Shown here one piece after another: positions 1-9,222 of a DNA stretch of 64,000 bases. Where the stretch lies: positions 6,253-70,252 of the forward strand of contig NZ_JAKEEC010000006.1 of the NCBI RefSeq assembly GCF_021483235.1, in the 5' to 3' direction. The position numbers and the translations under genes are program-made. Every line of letters begins with the position of its first letter. Within the stretch, counting starts at the first letter, position 1. The notes below the pieces were generated by a model that saw only the letters and a list, made by a program, of their open reading frames with translations, was not told the origin of the DNA and did not search any database. The DNA comes from Arthrobacter alkaliphilus (GTDB lineage Bacteria > Actinomycetota > Actinomycetes > Actinomycetales > Micrococcaceae).

Positions 1-76
1 CTGGAGGACGCGCTGCGGGGAGCGGTTTGTACAGACATGGTTCACCTAAGGAGTTGAGGGCGAATTCGCGTGTCGG

Positions 77-112
77 CCGCGGCGGGACGGCAACCAAGCC
101 GTCCCGCCGCGG
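77..112. terminator. strong hairpin downstream of the ABC lipoprotein gene
   Basis: A perfect 15-bp inverted repeat (arms 77-91 and 98-112, 6-nt loop) begins 9 nt past the stop codon of the minus-strand lipoprotein gene. There is no clear T-run on either side, so it may be a Rho-independent terminator of the GC-only type common in actinobacteria, or an RNA-stabilising structure ahead of distal transporter genes outside the window. Confidence 0.6.
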
Positions 113-120
113 CGGTTGCG

Positions 121-1413
121 TTACTTCTTTTCGCTGTCCAGGAACTTCTGGAAATCGCTGCTGGCCTTGTCGGCTGCAGCTGAAGCGTCGGCTCCCGTGA
201 TCGTGGAAACGATCGGAGTGCCCACGATTTCGCGGGCCTTTCCTACCGTGATCACCTCGGGACGGTCGTGCCCAACCCCGGCCTTGGCGCTGCTCGCGAT
301 GGCCTCCGCCAGGTCCTTCGGGTACGTCGACGTGCCCGCCGGGTCAGCCCAGACCGAGGAGCGGGCTCCCGGCACGCCGGCCTTCTGTGCGGCCAGGGTG
401 CGTTCCTTGCTCGTTGCCCACTGGATGAATTTCCATGCATTGTCCTGGTTGCTGGACGCCTTATTGACGGCCAAGCCCCACGAAGCGATGTTGTACGGCT
501 TGGAACCTGCGGGGCCGGCGGGCAGGGCGGCGAAGCCCACGTTGTCGGCGACCTTCGACTTGGCCGGGTCTGTCGCGTTCTTGTAGAGCGAATCGGCCTC
601 AGTGTAGAAGGCCGCTTTGCCTTGGGTGAAGACAGCCATGGCTTCCGGCCAGCTCATGTCGGTGCTGACGTTCTTGGGTCCGAAGTTCTTGATGAGACCA
701 CCGTAGAAGGCGTAGGCCTTCTTCGCGGCATCGCTTCCCACAGCGGATTTGCCGCTGCCGTCGACGAAATCCCCGCCGAAGCTGTACAGGAAGCTTGAGA
801 ACTGGGTGACGGCGGCCGACTTGTTCGTTCGCGCCACAAAGCCTGCCGTGTCAGGCGAGGTTGCGGCGATGGTCTTCGCTGCCGCCTGGAGCTCGTTCAT
901 GGTCTTGGGTACCGCGAGACCCGCAGCCTTCAGCAGGTCCTTGCGGTAATAGAGCACTTCGCGCTCGGTGATGATGGGTACACCCACCACTTTCCCGTCG
1001 ACAGTGCTGGCCTTCACAGGACCGTCTTGGTAATCCTTCCAGTCCCAGCCGGCGTCCTGGGACACTTTGCTGGTCAGGTCGGCAAGATAGCCGTTCTTTG
1101 CGAATGCTTTGCCTTCCTGAAGAGGACGGTACATCATGACGTCGATCTCGTCGGTGCCCGCGTTGAGCTTGACGTTGTACTGGTCTGAGAGCTGGTCTTC
1201 ACCGAGCTGGGTCAGTTCGACCTTGAGCCCTGTGGCCTTCTCGAATTCAGGAATCGAGGCCTTGATCCCCTCGGTCCAGACATGGTTGGCCAGCGTGACC
1301 CGAACGGTCCCTGACGCCTTCGTCTCGCCCCCGCCGCTGCCTCCACATGCGGTCAGACCGAGAGACAGGACTGCGGCCACTGCCGCATATTTCACAATTG
1401 AACGCCGCTTCAT
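121..1413 (-). CDS. ABC transporter extracellular solute-binding lipoprotein (family 1, sugar type)
   Basis: A 430-residue solute-binding protein of the extracellular family 1 type, which delivers sugars or sugar derivatives to an ABC permease. The start at 1413 is chosen because GGGGAG lies upstream and it gives a clean lipoprotein signal: MKRRS, a hydrophobic stretch, then LGLTAC with Cys23 as the lipidation site, followed by a Gly/Ser-rich linker. The rest is a typical periplasmic-binding fold with many Trp and Tyr residues suited to sugar stacking. The permease and ATPase genes would lie beyond the left edge. The gene is divergent from a DgoR-like GntR regulator, which suggests local control by the imported sugar acid or sugar. 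The substrate cannot be read from the sequence. Confidence 0.9.
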   Translation of the reverse strand: MKRRSIVKYAAVAAVLSLGLTACGGSGGGETKASGTVRVTLANHVWTEGIKASIPEFEKATGLKVELTQLGEDQLSDQYNVKLNAGTDEIDVMMYRPLQEGKAFAKNGYLADLTSKVSQDAGWDWKDYQDGPVKASTVDGKVVGVPIITEREVLYYRKDLLKAAGLAVPKTMNELQAAAKTIAATSPDTAGFVARTNKSAAVTQFSSFLYSFGGDFVDGSGKSAVGSDAAKKAYAFYGGLIKNFGPKNVSTDMSWPEAMAVFTQGKAAFYTEADSLYKNATDPAKSKVADNVGFAALPAGPAGSKPYNIASWGLAVNKASSNQDNAWKFIQWATSKERTLAAQKAGVPGARSSVWADPAGTSTYPKDLAEAIASSAKAGVGHDRPEVITVGKAREIVGTPIVSTITGADASAAADKASSDFQKFLDSEKK

Positions 1414-1463
1414 TACGACTCCCCGTTTAGTTTTCAGAGCCGGACAACCTCGTCCAGCCGACT

Positions 1464-1485
1464 GCAGATGCATCCATACATCTGC
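1464..1485. promoter_or_regulatory. palindrome in the divergent promoter region (possible GntR operator)
   Basis: GCAGATG and CATCTGC form perfect 7-bp arms separated by 8 bp. The site lies between the divergent lipoprotein gene and the GntR-family gene, about 50 nt upstream of the lipoprotein start, where an operator for the adjacent regulator would be expected. A second, wider inverted repeat (CATACT at 1513-1518, AGTATG at 1542-1547) flanks the regulator's own promoter. Binding is inferred. Confidence 0.4.
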
Positions 1486-1543
1486 TCCGGATGAGAGCTT
1501 AGGGAAATAAAGCATACTTAAACAAGGGCTTGCCGTAATTCAG

Positions 1544-1556
1544 TATGATTTATTTA
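1544..1556 (+). promoter_or_regulatory. -10 box of a leaderless promoter for the GntR regulator
   Basis: TATGAT at 1544-1549 lies exactly 6 nt before the ATG at 1556, and no Shine-Dalgarno sequence precedes that ATG. This is the usual actinobacterial arrangement for leaderless mRNA, with transcription starting at or next to the start codon. No good -35 element is visible. Confidence 0.5.
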
Positions 1557-2296
1557 TGAAGACCCCCCATAGCGACCCCACTCCGGACCTGCATACAGTG
1601 CTGGTCCAGAACCTGGGACTCGCCATCGCCGAGGGGACCCTCCAGGCGAATTCGGTCCTGCGCCTGGATAGCTTGGAGAAAGAACACAACGTCTCCCGAT
1701 CCGTGGTCCGGGAAGCCACACGGGTGCTTTGCTCCATGGGCATGTTGGAATCACGGCGGCGCCTTGGCACCGTAGTGCAACCCGAAGAGACCTGGAACCT
1801 TTATGACCCGCAGGTCATCCGCTGGCGGCTTGCGTCTTCCAAGAGACTCGACCAGCTGCAAGCGCTCAATGAACTGCGCGGTGCAATCGAGCCGCAAGCC
1901 GCGCGGCTAGCCGCCCGGCGCGCCTCACTGGAAGCCGGCAGCGATCTGGTTTCCTTGGCCGCACGGTTGTGGGCCGCAGGCCACGGCGGCAACCAGGACG
2001 AGTTCCTGAGGCTGGACATCGAGTTTCACGCCGCAGTTCTGCGCGCCTCGGGAAATCCGATGTTTTCCCAGCTTCACAACCTCGTGAAGGAACTCCTGAC
2101 CGGGCGCGCGGAGCATGGACTCATGCCCCACTTGCCCCATCACGAGGCCCTTCAACTTCACGTGGACGTGGCGAGCGCCATCCAGCGCGGCGAGGCGGAA
2201 AGCGCCCATGCCGCCATGAGCAGGATCGTCGAACAGTTCGTTGAGGAAATGGCCGAAATCTGGTCAAAGCACCACGCTCCCGGTGAGGACAGCTAG
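1556..2296 (+). CDS. GntR-family regulator, FadR/FCD subfamily (DgoR-like)
   Basis: A 246-residue transcription factor. Residues about 10-75 form the winged helix-turn-helix (LEKEHNVSRSVVREATRVL), and about 95-235 the all-helical FCD ligand-binding domain with His residues suited to metal/carboxylate binding (DIEFHAAVLRASGNP). The segment DPQVIRWRLA just after the HTH resembles DgoR-type regulators of sugar-acid genes. It is divergent from the ABC sugar lipoprotein gene and probably controls it. It could also act on the neighbouring hydroxyacid operon, since FadR-type proteins bind TGGTNNNACCA-like sites, but the lutABC-linked regulator is the better candidate there. Confidence 0.85.
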   Translation: MKTPHSDPTPDLHTVLVQNLGLAIAEGTLQANSVLRLDSLEKEHNVSRSVVREATRVLCSMGMLESRRRLGTVVQPEETWNLYDPQVIRWRLASSKRLDQLQALNELRGAIEPQAARLAARRASLEAGSDLVSLAARLWAAGHGGNQDEFLRLDIEFHAAVLRASGNPMFSQLHNLVKELLTGRAEHGLMPHLPHHEALQLHVDVASAIQRGEAESAHAAMSRIVEQFVEEMAEIWSKHHAPGEDS

Positions 2297-2327
2297 GACA
2301 CCCATCCCAGGGGCACACTAGGACCTG

Positions 2328-2398
2328 TGGACTGACCACTAGGGACAGACTCAGCTCGGTGGACTGACCATTGTGGACGAACCACTGTGGACTGACCA
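2328..2398 (+). promoter_or_regulatory. four-copy operator array (TGGACTGACCA type) before the glc-like operon
   Basis: TGGACTGACCA occurs at 2328-2338, 2360-2370 and 2388-2398, and the variant TGGACGAACCA at 2374-2384. The last three are spaced exactly 14 bp apart. Each is an imperfect palindrome of the FadR/LldR operator class (TGGTNNNACCA). The last copy directly abuts the -35 box at 2399. The same element occurs in the lutA/lctP intergenic region at about 12.2-12.3 kb. Confidence 0.75.
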
Positions 2399-2428
2399 TT
2401 GACCAGCAGGCGCGGGTGCGCCTAATAT
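2399..2428 (+). promoter_or_regulatory. promoter of the glc-like operon
   Basis: TTGACC (2399-2404), an 18-bp spacer and TAATAT (2423-2428) form a good housekeeping promoter about 100 nt upstream of the GTG start at 2527. The four operators lie immediately upstream of the -35 box, a position that fits activation, or repression with DNA looping. Confidence 0.6.
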
Positions 2429-2526
2429 TCAATCCACCTGCAGCGTTCCGTGCAGTGGAAATCTCCTTCCGTTGGTTCTCGAAGTGCAAGCCCTACGATC
2501 TGTTGTCTCAGACAAAGGAGTCTCTC

Positions 2527-4272
2527 GTGACAGCGTTCCACCAGTTAACCGATCCCTTGGGATCATTGGCCCTCGCAGCGGTGCTCGCGGCCCTTCCTCT
2601 CATTCTGTTGTTCATCCTCCTCGGCGTTTTCCGGACCAAGGCATGGAAGGCCGCCGTTGCGAGTCTGGCCCTGTCCGTGGTGCTGGCTGTTGCCGTGTGG
2701 CGGATGCCCGTCGGCCAAGCCTTGAGCGCCACCGCCGAGGGTGCTTTCTATGGCTTCTTCCCCATCCTGTGGATCCTGATCAACGCCCTCTGGGTCTACC
2801 GGCTCACCACGGAAACCCGCTGGTTCGGAGTGCTTGGTGCGACCATCCGGTCGGTCTCGGGCGACCTGCGGATCCTGGCGATCCTGATCGCGTTTTGCTT
2901 CGGCGCACTCCTGGAGGCCCTGGCCGGATTCGGCGCACCCGTGGCGATCACCTCTGCCATGCTGATGGCGGCAGGCATGAAGCCCCTCAAGTCCGCTTCG
3001 GTATCGCTTCTGGCCAACACCGCGCCCGTCGCCTTCGGCGCGATGGGATCGCCGGTCATCGCTCTGAGCGGTGTCACCGGCATTCCGCTCGGAACCGTCG
3101 CCGCCATGGCCGGACGGCAGACGCCGTTCCTCGCCCTCATCGTCCCGCTCCTGCTGGTGTTCATCGTTGACGGCAGGCGCGGCGTTCGCCAAACGTGGCC
3201 TGCGGCAGTTGTGGGCGGCACAGTCTTCGCCATCGTCCAATTTGCCACGTCGAACTTCTTCACTGTGGAGCTCACCGACGTCCTGGCGGGCATTGTCGCC
3301 ATCGCAGCCGTCCTGCTGCTGCTCCGGGTGTGGAAGCCCGCCGCCGCTGAGGTTGCCGACAATGCCGTGGCAGTCGGGGAACCCGCGTCCATCGTGCTGG
3401 GCACAGAAGGCGCAGCTGGCAACTCGGGTGCCGGAAGGACGTCGGTCAGGGGCGGGACAGCGCCTGGAATCGGACAGTCCGTACGCCCCGGACAGGGCTC
3501 TGCAGCCGAATCCGAGGTTCCTGCCCGCCCGTCACCACGGGAGATCTGGATGGCCATAGCACCATATCTGGTGGTCATCGCCGTCTTCTCCATTTCCCAG
3601 ATTCCCGCCATCAAGTCCTGGCTGACGGCTGCCGGCGGATTCTCGTTCAACTGGCCCGGGCTCGACGTTGTCGGGACGAACGGCAAGCCGGCCGCATCGC
3701 AAATCATGCGGTTCGACCACCTCAAGGCCACCGGCACGCTGCTGCTCATTTCCGGGCTCATTACGCTGGCGCTGTACCGGATCCGCTTCGCGGACGGGAT
3801 CAAAATCTACGTCAAGACGCTGGGGATGCTGAGGTGGACGATCCTGACCGTGTGTTCTGTACTGGCGCTCTCGTTCGTCATGAACCTTTCGGGCGAGACC
3901 GGAACCCTCGGCGTGGCCCTGGCTTCGGCCGGGGGCATCTTCGCCCTCCTCTCCCCGGTCCTGGGCTGGATCGGCGTTGCGCTCACCGGCTCGGACACTT
4001 CGGCGAACTCCCTCTTCGGCCAGCTGCAAGTGACCGCAGCCACGCACGCGGGCCTTTCGCCGGTGCTGATGGCCGCGACGAATTCCTCGGCCGGCGTCCT
4101 GGGCAAGATGCTCTCGCTGCAGAACCTGGCTGTGGCCGCGGCTGCCGTCGGTATCGACGGGCTGGAAAGCACGCTGTTCCGACGGCTCATCGGCTGGAGC
4201 ATCGGCCTGCTCGCCCTCCTCACTGTGCTCGTCCTGCTCCAGACCAACGTCCTTTCGTGGATGGTTCCGTGA
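2527..4272 (+). CDS. glcA: LctP-family 2-hydroxyacid (glycolate/lactate) permease
   Basis: A 581-residue inner-membrane proton symporter of the lactate permease family with about 12-14 hydrophobic segments. The GTG start at 2527 is chosen because AAGGAG sits 6 nt upstream and the product then begins at the family's usual N-terminus. Family signatures include LAGFGAPVAITSAML, PVAFGAMGSPV and the C-terminal LTGSDTSANSLFGQLQ. A low-complexity loop at about residues 290-340 (Gly/Ala/Pro rich) looks like an actinobacterial insertion. It is the first gene of an operon with a GlcD-like oxidase, malate synthase G and GlcG, the same content as the E. coli glc operon, so glycolate is the likely substrate. 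Lactate is possible. Confidence 0.85.
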   Translation: MTAFHQLTDPLGSLALAAVLAALPLILLFILLGVFRTKAWKAAVASLALSVVLAVAVWRMPVGQALSATAEGAFYGFFPILWILINALWVYRLTTETRWFGVLGATIRSVSGDLRILAILIAFCFGALLEALAGFGAPVAITSAMLMAAGMKPLKSASVSLLANTAPVAFGAMGSPVIALSGVTGIPLGTVAAMAGRQTPFLALIVPLLLVFIVDGRRGVRQTWPAAVVGGTVFAIVQFATSNFFTVELTDVLAGIVAIAAVLLLLRVWKPAAAEVADNAVAVGEPASIVLGTEGAAGNSGAGRTSVRGGTAPGIGQSVRPGQGSAAESEVPARPSPREIWMAIAPYLVVIAVFSISQIPAIKSWLTAAGGFSFNWPGLDVVGTNGKPAASQIMRFDHLKATGTLLLISGLITLALYRIRFADGIKIYVKTLGMLRWTILTVCSVLALSFVMNLSGETGTLGVALASAGGIFALLSPVLGWIGVALTGSDTSANSLFGQLQVTAATHAGLSPVLMAATNSSAGVLGKMLSLQNLAVAAAAVGIDGLESTLFRRLIGWSIGLLALLTVLVLLQTNVLSWMVP

Positions 4273-4322
4273 GAAACGAAATAAGGACCAGTCCCCTGCG
4301 CAACAACCCGAAGGACCCCACA

Positions 4323-5723
4323 ATGACAGTGAACACAGCCTCCACCGCCGCAACCGATGCAACTCCGGACTCCTCGCCGGCCGCGGCAGTCCTGGCAGCC
4401 CACCCGCAGGCGACCACCGACGCCGAGGCGCGGCGCGCTGCGGCCACCGACCGCTCAGGCTACATCCCCGCCACGCTTCCCGACGGCGTCGTCCTCGCCA
4501 GGAGCGTCGACGACGTCGTCGAAGCGCTGCGCCTCGCCCACGCCCACGGTGCGCCCGTGGTCCCGCGTGGAGCAGGCACAGGCCTCGCCGCCGGCGCCAG
4601 CGCCCACGCGGGAGAGGTTGTGATCGATGTCTCCGGAATGAACCGCATTCTGGCCATCGATCCCGTGGAGATGACGGCCATCGTCGAACCCGGAGTGCTC
4701 AACGCCGAGGTCAACGCCGCGGCAGCCAGGCACGGGCTCTTCTACGCCCCCGATCCCGCCAGCACCGCAATCTGCTCGATCGGCGGGAACATTGCCACGA
4801 ATGCGGGCGGCATGTGGTGCGCAAAGTACGGCGTCACCCGCGAATCAATACTCGGACTGACTGTGGTCCTCGCGGACGGGCGCATCCTCCGCACCGGCAG
4901 GGCAACCATCAAGGGCGTCACCGGCTACGACCTCAACGCCCTCTTCATCGGCTCCGAGGGAACCCTCGGCATTGTGGTCGAGGCCACTCTTCGCCTCCGG
5001 CCAAAACCAGTTCGGACGGAGACCCTCGCAGCATACTTTGCCGACATCGAGGCAGCCGGCCGGGCCGCTTCCGCAATCACGGCCGCGCGCATCCAGCCCT
5101 CAATCCTGGAACTCATGGACGGCCCCACCCTCGAGGCTGTCGACCAGGCAGAGGGAACCAGGCATCGCGAGCTCGGCGGGGCCTTCCTCCTCGCCCAGAC
5201 GGACGGCTATGGCGCCCACCTCGAACTTGACGAAATAGCGCAGGCCATTCTTCCGTACGCCACGTCGATCCACCGTGCCGCCGACGCCGGGGAGGCCGAG
5301 GCCCTGGTCAAGGCCCGGCGCGACGCGATCCCTTCCTTGGAGAAGCTCGGCCGCGTCTCGATCGGCGACATCGCGGTGCCCCGGAACCGGCTCGCGGAGG
5401 CGTTCGCCGGGCTCGAGGACATCGCGGCCAAGACCGGTGTACGGATCTTTAGCGTGGCGCACGCGGCCGACGGCAACCTGCATCCCATGCTCGTCGTCGA
5501 TCCCCACGAGCCGATCACCGAAGGTCCTGCGAAGGCTGCCCTCGGAGACATGTTCCACCTCGCGCGGCGCCTTGGCGGCACCCTCACCGGGGAACACGGC
5601 GTAGGGCTGCTCAAACGGGACTGGGTGGGCGAGGAACTCGGCGAGACCTCCCGCTCGCTCCAGCAGGCAATCAAGGACGTCATCGATCCGAGAGGCATCC
5701 TCAACCCGGGCAAGGCCATCTGA
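4323..5723 (+). CDS. glcD: FAD-linked 2-hydroxyacid oxidase, GlcD-like subunit
   Basis: A 466-residue flavoprotein of the VAO/GlcD family that oxidises glycolate or D-lactate to the 2-oxoacid. The start at 4323 follows GAAGGACCC. The FAD-binding motif [12 protein letters not shown] is at residues 81-92, with [10 protein letters not shown] and GSEGTLGIV further on. The C-terminal cap contains [10 protein letters not shown] and ends with GEHGVG at about 423-428 and [10 protein letters not shown]. In E. coli, GlcD works with GlcE and the Fe-S subunit GlcF. Neither is encoded in this operon, so electrons must leave by another partner, possibly the Fe-S proteins of the neighbouring lut system. The glyoxylate formed would feed the malate synthase encoded next. 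Confidence 0.88.
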   Translation: MTVNTASTAATDATPDSSPAAAVLAAHPQATTDAEARRAAATDRSGYIPATLPDGVVLARSVDDVVEALRLAHAHGAPVVPRGAGTGLAAGASAHAGEVVIDVSGMNRILAIDPVEMTAIVEPGVLNAEVNAAAARHGLFYAPDPASTAICSIGGNIATNAGGMWCAKYGVTRESILGLTVVLADGRILRTGRATIKGVTGYDLNALFIGSEGTLGIVVEATLRLRPKPVRTETLAAYFADIEAAGRAASAITAARIQPSILELMDGPTLEAVDQAEGTRHRELGGAFLLAQTDGYGAHLELDEIAQAILPYATSIHRAADAGEAEALVKARRDAIPSLEKLGRVSIGDIAVPRNRLAEAFAGLEDIAAKTGVRIFSVAHAADGNLHPMLVVDPHEPITEGPAKAALGDMFHLARRLGGTLTGEHGVGLLKRDWVGEELGETSRSLQQAIKDVIDPRGILNPGKAI

Positions 5724-5784
5724 AGCGACGGGCCACACAGAATTTCCATCAGCAGCACAACCCCTTTATAAGGAGCAAGAAAGC

Positions 5785-7965
5785 ATGTCATCTCATGTGG
5801 AGATCAGTGGACTCACTGTCGATGAAGGGCTTTATGCCTTCGTCAGGGATGAGGCACTCCCCGGCACCGGGATCGAACAGGAGGCTTTTTGGACCGGCGC
5901 GGCGGCCCTCGTCGAGGAGTTTTCCCCCCAGGTGCGGGAACTGCTGGAGGTCCGCGACAGGCTGCAGGAGCAGATCGACGCGTTCCACCGTTCCGCACCG
6001 GGTCCGGTCGATCCCGGGACATACGAGGCGTTCCTGCGTTCTATTGGCTACCTGGTCGATGAGCCGGAGAACTTTACGATCAGTACGGACGGCGTCGATC
6101 CTGAAATAGCCGCCGTGTCGGGGCCCCAGCTGGTGGTCCCGCTGCTGAACGCCCGTTTCGCGGCAAACGCGGCCAACGCCCGGTGGGGTTCGCTGTACGA
6201 CGCGCTGTACGGCACCGATGTCATCGACGAGGCGGAGGGGCGGGAGCGCACCGGCGCCTACAACCCCGTCCGCGGGGCAGCTGTGGTTGCCCGGGGGCGG
6301 CAATTCCTCGACGAACACACGCCCCTGACCGGCGGCTCGCACGCTGATGTCACCGCCTACCGCATTGCCGACGGCGCACTCGTCGCCGAGACGCCGGGCG
6401 GGGAACTCCAGCTCGCCGAACCATCCCAGCTCGCGGGCTACCGCGGAACAGCGCAGGAACCGGAAGCCGTGTTGCTCGTGCACCACGGGCTGCACATTGA
6501 GATCCAAATCGACCGGAGCCACCCCATCGGCTCCGGCGACGCCGCGGGCGTGAAGGACATCATCCTGGAGTCGGCGGTCACAACCATCATGGACCTTGAG
6601 GACTCAGTGGCTGCGGTGGATGCCGAGGACAAGGTCGAAGGCTACCGGAACTGGCTCCAGCTCATGCAGGGCACGCTGACCGCGGATATCGAGAAAGACG
6701 GCAAGACCTACACACGCCGACTCAACCCGGACCGCGTCTACACGACCCCCGGCGGCTCCGAGCTGACCCTGCCCGGCCGTTCGATGCTGCTCATCCGCCA
6801 GGTCGGTCACCTCATGACCAGCGACGCCATCCTCGACGCGTTCGGCAATCCCGTGCCCGAGGAGATCCTCGATGCCCTCTTCACCGGCCTCGGTTCCGTG
6901 CATGACCTGCGCGGCCCGCATGCCGGCGGGAACTCGCGGACGGGATCGGTATACATCGTCAAGCCCAAGATGCACGGCCCTCGCGAGGTCGCAGTGGCCT
7001 GCGCCCTGCTCGCGGGCGCCGAATCGGTGCTCGGGCTCGACCCGCTGACCCTCAAAATCGGAATCATGGACGAGGAGCGCCGCACCTCCGCGAACCTCAA
7101 AGCGTGCATCTGGGAGGCCCGGGAGCGGGTCGTCTTCATCAACACCGGGTTCCTGGACCGTACCGGCGACGAGATCCACACATCGATGCTCGCGGGCCCC
7201 ATGGTGCGCAAGGCGGACATGCGCTCCACCAGCTGGATCAAAGCCTACGAGGACGCCAACGTCGACACCGGGCTCGAGTGCGGGTTCCGCGGCCGTGCCC
7301 AGATCGGCAAGGGCATGTGGGCCGCGCCGGACAACCTGGCAGACATGCTTGACCAGAAGATCGCGCACCCGCTCGCCGGCGCCAACTGCGCCTGGGTCCC
7401 CTCCCCCACCGCGGCCACCTTGCACGCCATCCACTACCACCAGGTCGATGTGGACGCCCAGCAGGAAAAGCTCGGCCGGGAACGCCGCTCCACCCTCCGG
7501 CAACTGCTCACCATCCCGATCGGCGACCCCTCCGCATGGGACGCCGAAGCCCGGCGGAACGAGCTGGACAACAACATCCAGAGCACCCTCGGCTACGTCG
7601 TACGCTGGGTCAACGCCGGCGTCGGCTGCTCCAAGGTACCCGACATCCACGGCACCGCGCTGATGGAGGACCGGGCCACCTGTCGCATCAGCTCCCAGCA
7701 CATCTCCAACTGGCTCTTGCACGGGGTCATCACGGCGGATGAGGTGGAGGAGTCGTTGCGCCGCATGGCCGCCGTCGTCGACGAGCAGAACGCCAACGAC
7801 CCGGACTACCTGCCCATGTCTCCGGCATTCGACACCGAGGCCTTCCTGGCCGCCCGGGAGCTCGTGCTCGAGGGCGTCCGCCAGCCCTCGGGGTACACCG
7901 AGCCGATCCTCCACCGGCGCCGCCTGGCGCAGAAGCACACCGACCTTGCAAGGAGCGCATCATGA
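5785..7965 (+). CDS. glcB: malate synthase G
   Basis: A 726-residue monomeric malate synthase, condensing glyoxylate and acetyl-CoA to malate; the length matches the G isoform. The start at 5785 follows AAGGAGCAAG. Characteristic blocks are [44 protein letters not shown] and a C-terminal [18 protein letters not shown] carrying the conserved Cys and catalytic Asp region. It sits 61 nt after the glcD-like gene and overlaps the next gene by 4 nt, so the operon appears to convert glycolate through glyoxylate to malate. Confidence 0.97.
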   Translation: MSSHVEISGLTVDEGLYAFVRDEALPGTGIEQEAFWTGAAALVEEFSPQVRELLEVRDRLQEQIDAFHRSAPGPVDPGTYEAFLRSIGYLVDEPENFTISTDGVDPEIAAVSGPQLVVPLLNARFAANAANARWGSLYDALYGTDVIDEAEGRERTGAYNPVRGAAVVARGRQFLDEHTPLTGGSHADVTAYRIADGALVAETPGGELQLAEPSQLAGYRGTAQEPEAVLLVHHGLHIEIQIDRSHPIGSGDAAGVKDIILESAVTTIMDLEDSVAAVDAEDKVEGYRNWLQLMQGTLTADIEKDGKTYTRRLNPDRVYTTPGGSELTLPGRSMLLIRQVGHLMTSDAILDAFGNPVPEEILDALFTGLGSVHDLRGPHAGGNSRTGSVYIVKPKMHGPREVAVACALLAGAESVLGLDPLTLKIGIMDEERRTSANLKACIWEARERVVFINTGFLDRTGDEIHTSMLAGPMVRKADMRSTSWIKAYEDANVDTGLECGFRGRAQIGKGMWAAPDNLADMLDQKIAHPLAGANCAWVPSPTAATLHAIHYHQVDVDAQQEKLGRERRSTLRQLLTIPIGDPSAWDAEARRNELDNNIQSTLGYVVRWVNAGVGCSKVPDIHGTALMEDRATCRISSQHISNWLLHGVITADEVEESLRRMAAVVDEQNANDPDYLPMSPAFDTEAFLAARELVLEGVRQPSGYTEPILHRRRLAQKHTDLARSAS

Positions 7966-8390
7966 GCCTGGACCTCGCCACAGCCCAATCCATCGTTGCC
8001 GAGGCCCTCTCGGTGGGACAACAGGACGGCTTCAAGCCGCTGACCGTCGTCGTGCTCGATTCCGGCGGCCACCTGATCGCTGCCGCACGGCAGGACGGCG
8101 CCTCGAACAACCGCTTCGAAATCGCCCACGGCAAGGCATACGGGGCCCTCGCGCTCGGCATGGGCTCCCGGGCCCTCATGGAGCGGGCCGAGCAACAGGC
8201 CTACTTTATCTCCGCCGCAACCGCCGCCCTCGGCGGCCGCCTCATCCCGGTCCCCGGCGGGGTCCTGGTCCGCGGCAACGACGGCGGCCTTCTGGGCGCC
8301 GTTGGCATCAGCGGCGACAGCTCCGACAACGACGAGACTGCCGCGTCAAAGGCCATTCAAACGGCAGGCCTCACAGCCCAGGTAGCCTGA
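7962..8390 (+). CDS. glcG: GlcG/HbpS-family protein
   Basis: A 142-residue protein of the GlcG/HbpS (haem-degrading/Hsp31-like) family, with the usual [20 protein letters not shown] and VPGGVLVR segments and no signal peptide. Its ATG overlaps the malate synthase stop as ATGA, so translation is coupled. GlcG is conserved in glc operons, but its biochemical role is unsettled; HbpS relatives bind haem. It ends the operon and is followed by a strong two-way terminator. Confidence 0.85.
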   Translation: MSLDLATAQSIVAEALSVGQQDGFKPLTVVVLDSGGHLIAAARQDGASNNRFEIAHGKAYGALALGMGSRALMERAEQQAYFISAATAALGGRLIPVPGGVLVRGNDGGLLGAVGISGDSSDNDETAASKAIQTAGLTAQVA

Positions 8391-8414
8391 CCCGAACAGG
8401 CGCAGCAAAAAGTT

Positions 8415-8445
8415 CCGGCCCCTGAGACTGAGTCTCAGGGGCCGG
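8415..8445. terminator. bidirectional Rho-independent terminator
   Basis: A perfect palindrome with 15-bp arms around one central base. A T-rich run follows on the plus strand (ATCGTTTTG) and a run of five T follows on the minus strand (from CAAAAAG at 8406-8412). It separates the convergent glcG and lut-linked regulator genes and should stop transcription both ways. Confidence 0.9.
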
Positions 8446-8481
8446 ATCGTTTTGTGCCGGGGCGGTCCGGCCGTCGTGGTG

Positions 8482-9186
8482 TCAGACGGCTCGGCCGTAG
8501 AACCAGTCGATGTGCTCACGGACGAGACGGGCTGCCAGGGCTCCGTCGCGCGCCTCGACAGCCTCGAAGATGCGATGGTGGTGCGCACGGAGGACCTGGG
8601 CAACCTCCTCCCAGGATCCTTGCCGGGCCGCGGCGTCGCTGATGTAGTCGCGGATCGCCTCACGCATCGACTCCATCATGGTGCTCACCACGACGTTGCC
8701 GGCCAACGCGCTCAGGGCAACGTGGAATTGGGAATCGAGAAGAGTGAAGATCTCCGAGGGCAGGCCCTCGTCGTCCATCGCCTCGAGCAGCCGGCGTGCG
8801 TCATCGATTTGTTCAAGTGTCCAGGGCGCGGCGGCGGCGTGCTCCAACGCCCACGTCTCAGTCATGATCCGGGCCTCGACAACGTCCTTGAGAGGGAGCT
8901 GATGGCTCGCCACGTGCATGCGCAATGCTCCACCCAAGGCCGAAGACGGGTTGGAGACTACGATCGTTCCCGAGTTGGGCCCGGAGCCCGTCGCGGAGCG
9001 CACGACGCCCATGACCTCGAGCGACCGGATGGCATGCCGCACCGAGGCGCGCGAGATGCCGAACTGCTCTGCAAGGGCACGCTCGCCGGGGAGCCTGTCG
9101 CCAAGCTTGATAGCCCCGGAGCGGAGACTTTCCTCTACATGGCGCAACACGGCATCGTACGCGCGGGTGGCGGTTGATTCAGACAT
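8482..9186 (-). CDS. GntR-family regulator (FadR/LldR/GlcC-like), last gene of the lut operon
   Basis: A 234-residue FadR-subfamily repressor or activator. The winged HTH is at about residues 8-75 (LPGERALAEQFGISRASVRHAIRSLE) and the FCD domain at about 90-225 (LDSQFHVALSALAGN; final AHHHRIFEA). It lies 36 nt downstream of lutC on the same strand and is probably cotranscribed. LldR, LutR and GlcC control lactate and glycolate genes, so it is the best candidate to bind the TGG(A/T)CNNACCA sites before both the glc-like operon and the lut/lctP promoters. The ATG has no good Shine-Dalgarno, which would fit coupled translation. Confidence 0.85.
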   Translation of the reverse strand: MSESTATRAYDAVLRHVEESLRSGAIKLGDRLPGERALAEQFGISRASVRHAIRSLEVMGVVRSATGSGPNSGTIVVSNPSSALGGALRMHVASHQLPLKDVVEARIMTETWALEHAAAAPWTLEQIDDARRLLEAMDDEGLPSEIFTLLDSQFHVALSALAGNVVVSTMMESMREAIRDYISDAAARQGSWEEVAQVLRAHHHRIFEAVEARDGALAARLVREHIDWFYGRAV

Positions 9187-9222
9187 AGACCAATCATGCC
9201 GCAGCCGGACCCGAACACCGCC

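Noticed and set aside
2796..4362. Long minus-strand frames opposite the first permease gene
   Set aside because: They are low-complexity, Arg/Ala/Pro-rich translations with no ribosome sites; the plus-strand permease explains the region.
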